Below, piece by piece: positions 28,622 to 34,410 of a DNA stretch of 34,410 bases (its first letter is position 1; every line of letters starts with the position of its first letter). Below the pieces are notes generated by a model that was not told the origin of the DNA, did no database searches, and saw nothing but the letters and a program-made list of their open reading frames with translations. Made by a program: the position numbers and the translations under genes. The stretch covers positions 1 through 34,410 of the forward strand of contig JAGWAF010000026.1 in assembly GCA_018302085.1 (NCBI GenBank). Reading direction: 5' to 3'. This stretch comes from Candidatus Woesearchaeota archaeon (lineage in GTDB: Archaea > Nanobdellota > Nanobdellia > Woesearchaeales > JAGWAF01).

Positions 28622-31177
28622 CTACTCTCTTTTATCTTTCATCCTTTTGAGCATTTCGTCTATCTTTCGGAGTTCAGGATCTTGTACTTTTGGTTTTTGT
28701 CGTTTCTGATGCGTGAATATGCGTAGCCAGTGATGTCTTCTATGTTTGAGGGCGCTATCGAGCTTTTCTAAGCTGCTCTTTGCTCTGGGGGGAAGATGTG
28801 CTTTTGGGATGGCGAATGCAAAACGTGGAATCTTGAGTGACGTTTCCCGCGTTTGTTTTTTATTTGACGAAAGAAGTTCCCGCACTTCAATAAAGATAAC
28901 GTACAATGCCCCAACAAGCAAAATAAGGTATGCGTAGGGTACTGTTTTTTTACATACCATCCTTGTCCAGACACTTGCAATTGCCAGAAGCAGGAGTAAA
29001 ACGTATGTGGTGTACTGGAGCTTTCTTCCGTGATGTTCTCTGTGATACACAATAAAATATTTTTCGATCAGGTAAGCGATGAAAACTAAAATCACGATAA
29101 TGGAGAAGAAATTAAGTGTCACGGGTGCAATCAAACAAATTCCTGGCAATCTCGTGGGCGTAGCACAATCAATCGGGCAATTCAACTCATTTTCTCCAAC
29201 ACCGCAAACTCCATTTCCACATTTACAATTCAAAGGATCGTACGTAGCTTCTTCTTCAATACGCTGGCCAACGATCATAAAATATTCATCAGCTGTGCAG
29301 CTTTGAATAAAACTCTGGAAATATTGATTATACCCCAAGACTGCATTATCTGATTTCTCCTCGGCTCTCTGCTGGTTCATGATCCGTTCTAAAACACGCA
29401 AGGCTGTCGGATTTGTTACAAGTTCTGTGTGTGTAAGGTCAATTCCAAAAAAGTCTTTACAACTATTATTAATGTAACTTTCACCAACACGCTGCGCACC
29501 TTTTATCGTAGTAATACCATCATTCTTACCCTGGATTCCAAGCAGTTCTTCGCTCTTCACCTTAAAGATTCCAAGATTGAATTCATACGTTCTCGAACCG
29601 GCAATAACATAGTACTGAATATTCGGCATCTTTTGTACTAACAGCCCTTCGCTTAATTTTTTTAGGAGAGCGCTGTTCATATTAAAGAGCTGGGTTGATG
29701 TTTTTTCATTCACAAGATTTTTGAACATATTTCGATACACTTCAACTCCAGGACTTCCTTCATGGGGGCCAGCAATGAGCACAACGTTTTTTACCCTGTC
29801 TAGGAATCCGTATTTCAGCGGATCTTTCTTCTTAGCCTCATTAGCGCGCAGCAATCCTTCTTGGATTACAAAGCTTCCCAAACTATGTCCAATAAGATAT
29901 ATGTGATCATATTCATCGAGATGTAATTCTAGAGTGTCGATAAACTCCTGCGCAATAACATCCAAATCGCGACCAGTAGAATATTCAAGGGTCCAGATCT
30001 GTGCTGGCTGCTTATTGTATTTGAAATCATTGACAATAAACTCAAACGTTCTTGGGGAGCTCATTAAACCGTGAATCAGAATAAACGCATCTTTACTCTT
30101 TCCATAATCATACACCTTTTTCAGGTGGAGTCCCGAGTAGTTATAGCCTTGCTTAAACGCTTCGATACATCCATAACAGATCACACCAAGAGGAGCCAGA
30201 ATAATTTTGTTGTTCTCTTCAAACTGAGTAAGATCGTCTGTCGTTACTTCAATTGATTTTTCATTGGGATTATTTTTTCCATCAATAAGATTCCATTCGT
30301 TGTTTTTATAATAAAATAGTTGGATCGTATCGGATTCAAATTTTCTGGTTTCGGAATAAGGAAAGATGATTCGAGCAGGTATTTTTCCTTGTATCGCCTT
30401 TTCTAACGTAATCACTTGCGGAACATTAACAATGCCCAAACTAGGATTGAGTGGCTCCGCAATACTTGTATTTAATGTACTGATCGTTACTAAAAGATAT
30501 GGGGGGATCCAGCCTGTAAATTCAAGCTTTGCCCTCCCGCTAATAAGGACTCTTTGACCTTCCGTGATCAAACCCTTGGCGGGTGGTTGCAGTTCGAAAA
30601 CTTCAGGGATACGTTCATAGCTTTCACGTTCAGAAAGTTTTCTTTCAATACTGTCGTGTATCGATTCGTTTCCACAAGTCAGGTTTTCAAGGTTGCTCAT
30701 GCCAATAATTTCGTAACATTGGCCGTCCTTGCATCTCAACAATTTAAGATTCTTGTACTCATCAGGAAGGTTGAAAGTAATATCAATGGATTGGCCACTG
30801 CAAGGCAGGGTAAATGGTCCGCTCACAACATCATAGCCTTCAGGAACTTTCAACTCTGTCGGTACTTCAATCATCTGGATAAAAAAATCCTTCAACAATG
30901 ATCCATTGCTTACAGCACAGGCTACGGGATCTTCTACCTGTACAGGTTGCTCCACTGTTGGTGGCGGAGGTGGGGGTGGAGGCGGTGGGGGCGGTGGAGG
31001 TGGCGGCGGTGGCGGTGGTGGAGGCGGCGGTGGGACGCGGATCTGAAACAGAATTAAGAACACGAATGCTCGTAGCCGCACTGTAGGGTAAATCACTTCC
31101 AGTTTCTCCAAATCTATCTCCAGTGTTATCAAAAATATCAAGAGTTGGGACATCTTCCCAATCATTACCTCCGCCAC
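28622..31177 (-). CDS. Surface-protein C-terminal part: polyproline, alpha/beta hydrolase and membrane helices
   Basis: From about 31032 downward this frame is the real continuation of the beta-helix surface protein. The first 48 codons (31034-31177) are shadow sequence opposite real coding in the other frame. A run of 25 prolines uses all four CCN codons, which shows that this frame is under selection. Beta-rich domains follow, then an alpha/beta hydrolase with IHGLMSSPRTF and nucleophile elbow GHSLGS (serine codon 29882-29884). Next come a cysteine-rich module CGNGVCGVGENELNCPIDC, three membrane helices and a basic cytoplasmic tail. The hydrolase should face outward and could act on lipids or esters of a host or neighbour (inference). 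Confidence 0.8.
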   Translation of the reverse strand: MAEVMIGKMSQLLIFLITLEIDLEKLEVIYPTVRLRAFVFLILFQIRVPPPPPPPPPPPPPPPPPPPPPPPPPTVEQPVQVEDPVACAVSNGSLLKDFFIQMIEVPTELKVPEGYDVVSGPFTLPCSGQSIDITFNLPDEYKNLKLLRCKDGQCYEIIGMSNLENLTCGNESIHDSIERKLSERESYERIPEVFELQPPAKGLITEGQRVLISGRAKLEFTGWIPPYLLVTISTLNTSIAEPLNPSLGIVNVPQVITLEKAIQGKIPARIIFPYSETRKFESDTIQLFYYKNNEWNLIDGKNNPNEKSIEVTTDDLTQFEENNKIILAPLGVICYGCIEAFKQGYNYSGLHLKKVYDYGKSKDAFILIHGLMSSPRTFEFIVNDFKYNKQPAQIWTLEYSTGRDLDVIAQEFIDTLELHLDEYDHIYLIGHSLGSFVIQEGLLRANEAKKKDPLKYGFLDRVKNVVLIAGPHEGSPGVEVYRNMFKNLVNEKTSTQLFNMNSALLKKLSEGLLVQKMPNIQYYVIAGSRTYEFNLGIFKVKSEELLGIQGKNDGITTIKGAQRVGESYINNSCKDFFGIDLTHTELVTNPTALRVLERIMNQQRAEEKSDNAVLGYNQYFQSFIQSCTADEYFMIVGQRIEEEATYDPLNCKCGNGVCGVGENELNCPIDCATPTRLPGICLIAPVTLNFFSIIVILVFIAYLIEKYFIVYHREHHGRKLQYTTYVLLLLLAIASVWTRMVCKKTVPYAYLILLVGALYVIFIEVRELLSSNKKQTRETSLKIPRFAFAIPKAHLPPRAKSSLEKLDSALKHRRHHWLRIFTHQKRQKPKVQDPELRKIDEMLKRMKDKRE

Positions 31178-34091
31178 TATGGCCCAAGGTTGAGTCAGAG
31201 TAAAGGTTTGGGTCAGATGACCCGTTATCGTCCGCCAAAATAGTTGAACCTCTAAAAGTGTTGAGGAAAAATATGTTTGAAGTTCCTAACGTGATATTAA
31301 CTCCAACAGATGTTGAGTTTCCACTAATAGTATTGTTACTAAAATTGTTTAATGTTACATTTGCGGCGGAGATAACAATTTGTGCTATAGTATTGTTTGC
31401 GATATTATTGAATGTGATCCTATTATTATTTGCACCAACAAGTTGTAATCCTCTTGTGTTATTTTCTATCCTATTCCTTGTAAGATTATTATTCGTGGCT
31501 GCGCCTCCTGAAGTATTTTCAAACACGCGTACACCAAAACCGTTACTAATGATGACGTTTCCGGTAATCAAAGAATGTCTCGTCCTTAAATGAAGGCCGC
31601 TTGTTGAACTTGATGTTATCGTATTATTTTCTATTGTGTTATTGTCTTGTTCGGCCAATAGGCCTACTGCACTATGATTTGAAATGTTATTATCTAAAAT
31701 ATAATTATTATTTCCATTGATGTTTATTCCGCCTCCTAGCAGGGAAACATCATTTGACCTTACTGTATTATTTTTTAGTGTTGAGTTGTCTATCTTTAGG
31801 CCAATTCCCCCATCAAAGTTGTATTCGACAGTGTTATTCTCTATCGTGTACCCTGTGCCAACGAAATTTGTGAAATTCAATGATTTAATCCCACTATCGT
31901 TTTCTCCAAAAGTTATGAGGTTATTCGTAATGAAAATTCCAGACTGAATATTATCAAAAGATATTTGTGCAAAAATAGAGGCTCGCCCATTATGACTGAT
32001 ATTATTGAAAGTCATATTCGTGCCATTGGATGCGTTGTTATAAATTCCAGTTCGCGTATTGTTAAAGATGGTATTATTGATGAGGGTAATGTTTATGCTT
32101 TGACTGATGAAAGTTCCATTGGAGTTATTATTGAGAACGTTATGGCTAACAGTGTCTCTTTCCTCGTTGATAATATCGATGCCGTTGCCCTCACTATTTT
32201 CGATGATATTATTCGTAATCAAACTATCCGTGTTGCTGTTGCTGACGCGTATACCGGCTGAGGAGCCATTCGTTACACTATTATTCCTTATCGTGGCCTG
32301 ACTTACATTGTCCATAAGAATACCTATTTGCATATTGCCTATGATACAATTTTCAACCGTTTCATTGGTTTTATTACTTGCTAGAACGGCTGTCGTGAGG
32401 GAGCTCCCGGATAAATCGATATTATTGATTATCCTTCTTCCATTACAGTTTAATGCAATATTATTTTGATTGAGATAAACACATGCTGTTGCAGTTGGTA
32501 ATCCCACAGTTACAGAGAGATTGTTTTGCATCGTTGTATTTACATTCAAGAAACTTGTACATATTAAGCGGGCATTAAAATCGTCAACAGCGCTGATAAT
32601 ATCCCCATCACTTGTTTGACAGCTTACGTTAAATGAAAAGTTACCTTCATAATCAAAGGTTCTGTTATGTTGGAAGAATAGTGTTGTTGTATTAAAGGTC
32701 ATATTCTGTGCAGTTGTGAAGGCGCCTGTGTCGTTAAATGAAATGTTACAGGCACCATCCACGGGGTTGTCTGGCTGATCAGTTGCGTCGCTCAAATTTG
32801 CGTAGAAAAAGCTTTGAGTACCTAATGTTATCGGACTATTACCTCCCTCAGGATCTGACTGATCGAAAATAGTCAAGTTTTCTCCAAGCCCCGCAGCGAA
32901 CGCGGTAAAATGATCTACTGTGAATGTTACAGTATCGCCATTGTCCACAAAAGGGATCATGGTTTGTTCCCAATCAGGGCAGGTGAAAAGCTCAGTGTCA
33001 AAGTTTTCACATTTTAAGATTACGCCAACCGGCCCAATTTTTTCCAGGGTGATAGTTGCGCTAGTGACTTCAACATTATCCAAGGCAAAGACCGCACTTC
33101 CAACTTCTTCGTCATAAGTGTAGTCGATTTTTGCTTGTAACTGCTGTTCTGTTGATCTCAAATCTTCAATCACAACTTGATTCGCATCCCCCGAAAGAAG
33201 GCCATCTGCTTTGATTTCGATGTCATACACTCCTGGAATTACTTCTTCGCTCTTAACGTTCCCTATTGCACGATCATATTTGTCAACAAGTTCAATGTCA
33301 ACATTTTCCTTGAATAGTTCAGAACTTTCCAGTGCTGTTCCAATCTTCAGAACAATTTGTTGTCTAATGGTATCCTTCCCATCGTTTGCAATCAGTGTGA
33401 GGGTAAAGATGCCTTTCATGTCTGGCTTTGTTTGTATCGCGATGCTATGATCGGTCATGACAAATTCTAAGTTTTCAGGGGCGGTGGCAAGGTATGTTAG
33501 TACATCATTGTCTGTATCTTCCCAGTAAGACGCTAGATTAATTTCAAGGCTTTCTCCTGACTTAATGGAGAGTTCACCGGGGCCTTTATAGGCTGGCTGG
33601 TGATTGACTTCATCAGATAGGGTGTATGCCAATTTACTGATTTCAAGAGCCGCATCATAAACTTCTATTTCGAGCAATGCGTACACTGAGGCGTCTGCAA
33701 GCGCACATGTTTCTTCGCAGACCTGGTAAAAGGTAGTTTTCTGCGCATCGTGGCTATCGAGAGTATTGCTATCAAACAAGAGCAGTTTTTGATCGTTCTC
33801 CTCAAGCCAAACTTTTGCGTATCCCCCCTCTTCTTTGGTAAAACTGCCACTGATTTTTATGCTGCCAGGAGGTTCAACAAATGCGAGGGCCTTTGTTGTT
33901 GAAGCGGTAAAAGTTTCGTCTATTTTTTGCGTGTATTTTTCTTCCTGAATTATTCTTCCAGTGATGGCATCATGGGGCAAGGTTACCAGGAAAATGGTTG
34001 TGAAAAGAATTGCAAAGAGTGAGAGCGCTAGAACTATCAGGATGACATTTCTGTTCTTTTGTTTTTCCTGCTGCTCTTTTCCGATATTCAT
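30867..34091 (-). CDS. Giant surface protein N-terminal part: anchor, cadherin-like domain and right-handed beta-helix
   Basis: The protein has a signal anchor helix (about 15-37, VILIVLALSLFAILF). A cadherin/Ig-like module follows (about 165-255, with SIKSGESLEINLASYWEDTD and a later TLIANDGKD). Then comes a right-handed parallel beta-helix of NosD type (about 575-930) made of short asparagine-rich turns such as TIENNTI and GIRVSNS. Many N-x-S/T sites predict heavy N-glycosylation. From about residue 1021 the frame reads a T/A/S run and a short tail without family character, while the other frame reads polyproline leading into a hydrolase. One base fewer in the CCC at 31032-31034 would join them into about 1,820 residues. 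The start overlaps the preceding stop (ATGA). Confidence 0.85.
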   Translation of the reverse strand: MNIGKEQQEKQKNRNVILIVLALSLFAILFTTIFLVTLPHDAITGRIIQEEKYTQKIDETFTASTTKALAFVEPPGSIKISGSFTKEEGGYAKVWLEENDQKLLLFDSNTLDSHDAQKTTFYQVCEETCALADASVYALLEIEVYDAALEISKLAYTLSDEVNHQPAYKGPGELSIKSGESLEINLASYWEDTDNDVLTYLATAPENLEFVMTDHSIAIQTKPDMKGIFTLTLIANDGKDTIRQQIVLKIGTALESSELFKENVDIELVDKYDRAIGNVKSEEVIPGVYDIEIKADGLLSGDANQVVIEDLRSTEQQLQAKIDYTYDEEVGSAVFALDNVEVTSATITLEKIGPVGVILKCENFDTELFTCPDWEQTMIPFVDNGDTVTFTVDHFTAFAAGLGENLTIFDQSDPEGGNSPITLGTQSFFYANLSDATDQPDNPVDGACNISFNDTGAFTTAQNMTFNTTTLFFQHNRTFDYEGNFSFNVSCQTSDGDIISAVDDFNARLICTSFLNVNTTMQNNLSVTVGLPTATACVYLNQNNIALNCNGRRIINNIDLSGSSLTTAVLASNKTNETVENCIIGNMQIGILMDNVSQATIRNNSVTNGSSAGIRVSNSNTDSLITNNIIENSEGNGIDIINEERDTVSHNVLNNNSNGTFISQSINITLINNTIFNNTRTGIYNNASNGTNMTFNNISHNGRASIFAQISFDNIQSGIFITNNLITFGENDSGIKSLNFTNFVGTGYTIENNTVEYNFDGGIGLKIDNSTLKNNTVRSNDVSLLGGGININGNNNYILDNNISNHSAVGLLAEQDNNTIENNTITSSSTSGLHLRTRHSLITGNVIISNGFGVRVFENTSGGAATNNNLTRNRIENNTRGLQLVGANNNRITFNNIANNTIAQIVISAANVTLNNFSNNTISGNSTSVGVNITLGTSNIFFLNTFRGSTILADDNGSSDPNLYSDSTLGHSGGGNDWEDVPTLDIFDNTGDRFGETGSDLPYSAATSIRVLNSVSDPRPTAASTTATAATSTAPTASTPTSATNSGATCTGRRSRSLCCKQWIIVEGFFYPDD
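30955..31034 (-). repeat. Proline-codon triplet repeat and frame-change point
   Basis: Twenty-five consecutive CCN codons on the minus strand, C/G-rich in an AT-rich region. The reading frame switches at its upstream edge (CCC at 31032-31034). Such a tract is prone to slippage and to sequencing error. Confidence 0.8.
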
Positions 34092-34405
34092 TTTGATTCC
34101 ACAATTTTTTCAAAGAGGTATTCCGCTCCCTGAAAGATTTTTATTTTATCTAACGTGAGGGTGTGATTGCTCAGTGCCGCGATGAGTTCATGGATTGTCA
34201 TGAGTTTTATTTCTCCGCCGTCGAGAACGATGCTATCGGTTTGTCGTGATTCACCAATTGCCATCAACTCGTTTTTGATATTGATTATTGAAAAAATATT
34301 TTTTGGCAGATGGGAATTGCGGTATTTTTTTTCAATTTTCCATTTTTCAGCATCCTTGTAGGCAGTGAAAGCAAGAAGAGCAATCGCCTCAGAAGTTGGA
34401 TTCAT
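34088..34405 (-). CDS. Small soluble protein upstream of the giant surface protein
   Basis: Not recognised. The 105-residue frame begins MNPTSEAIALLAFTAYKDAEKW and has a basic middle (KIEKKYRNSHLPKN) and mixed alpha/beta pattern (VLDGGEIKLMTIHELIAALS, KIKIFQGAEYLFEKIV). No membrane helix is visible. Only 5 nt of sequence lie upstream of the ATG at 34405, so the gene may start beyond the window. The stop overlaps the start of the surface protein gene (ATGA), so the two are translationally coupled. Confidence 0.55.
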   Translation of the reverse strand: MNPTSEAIALLAFTAYKDAEKWKIEKKYRNSHLPKNIFSIINIKNELMAIGESRQTDSIVLDGGEIKLMTIHELIAALSNHTLTLDKIKIFQGAEYLFEKIVESK

Positions 34406-34410
34406 TGTCA

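Noticed and set aside
30867-31030. T/A/S-rich C-terminal tail of the beta-helix frame as a genuine surface linker
   Set aside because: The overlapping frame gives 25 prolines using all four CCN codons and continues into a hydrolase, so selection is on that frame; the tail ends without a domain.
31258-32301. Several plus-strand frames of 60-110 residues opposite the beta-helix region
   Set aside because: They mirror the asparagine-rich repeat codons of the surface protein (giving I/L/V/F-rich strings) and have no start signals.

Overview
The window looks archaeal and most probably comes from a DPANN lineage (Woesearchaeota/Pacearchaeota-like). The evidence is an archaeal-type ATP-dependent DNA ligase, a Hel308-type helicase, CDP-archaeol synthase (CarS), a Dph2 fragment, a DUF4346/thymidylate-synthase-like protein, a COG1031-type radical SAM protein and tRNA genes with introns. 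About fifteen genes have a TATA-like box centred 25-30 nt before the start codon, so leaderless transcription is the norm. Shine-Dalgarno motifs appear mainly before downstream genes of operons. The lineage name is an inference.

Layout. 1-650: a partial HTH protein (-). 970-4031 (-): ftsZ, a nitroreductase and a membrane protein with KEVP repeats. 4303-6069 (+): DNA ligase. 6165-11608: a plastic region with a DUF4143 ATPase inserted behind a duplicated scrap of the ligase 3' end, a helicase-like ATPase lacking its Walker A half, a C2H2 zinc-finger protein behind a palindrome and heptamer repeats, an orphan propeller-like protein, and a serine-recombinase remnant next to tRNA-Arg(GCG). 11896-13548 (+): two adjacent GGDEF-type proteins, one near-canonical and one degenerate. 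13490-17634: an MnmC-like methyltransferase (-), a HEAGH metallopeptidase, a small helical protein, an MtrA-like/TS-like/DUF4346 protein and a 48-aa protein. 17671-21952: a Hel308 helicase lacking RecA1 (-), an RsuA-type pseudouridine synthase, an orphan gene, intron-containing tRNA-Asn and tRNA-Ile (-), an 84-aa Dph2 fragment and a small membrane protein. 22064-24511 (-): a four-gene lipid operon (archaetidylserine decarboxylase, archaetidylserine synthase, CarS, SEC59-like kinase). 24594-28390: CheR-like methyltransferase (-), radical SAM protein, a second CDP-alcohol phosphatidyltransferase and two small membrane proteins. 28622-34405 (-): a giant surface protein split by a frame change at a polyproline tract (beta-helix part, then alpha/beta hydrolase and membrane helices), preceded by a small protein.

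The most unusual signal is a family of roughly 97-bp intergenic elements at 4169-4266, 20135-20230, 21943-22039 and 25498-25593. Each is a long imperfect palindrome. Its two halves are diverged inverted copies of one another, each half folds into its own hairpin, stem differences between halves are compensated, and the two apical loops are complementary over 6-9 nt (kissing-loop geometry). Two copies are identical over 96 bp in opposite orientation; the other two share the architecture but not the stem sequence. They sit beside TATA boxes or between gene ends. I do not recognise them as a described family.

Lipid synthesis, tRNA modification, DNA repair and cell division genes form an ordinary backbone. 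The novelty is concentrated in the intergenic elements, the GGDEF pair, the two half-genes (hel308, dph2), the two-intron tRNA-Ile and the frame-interrupted surface hydrolase.
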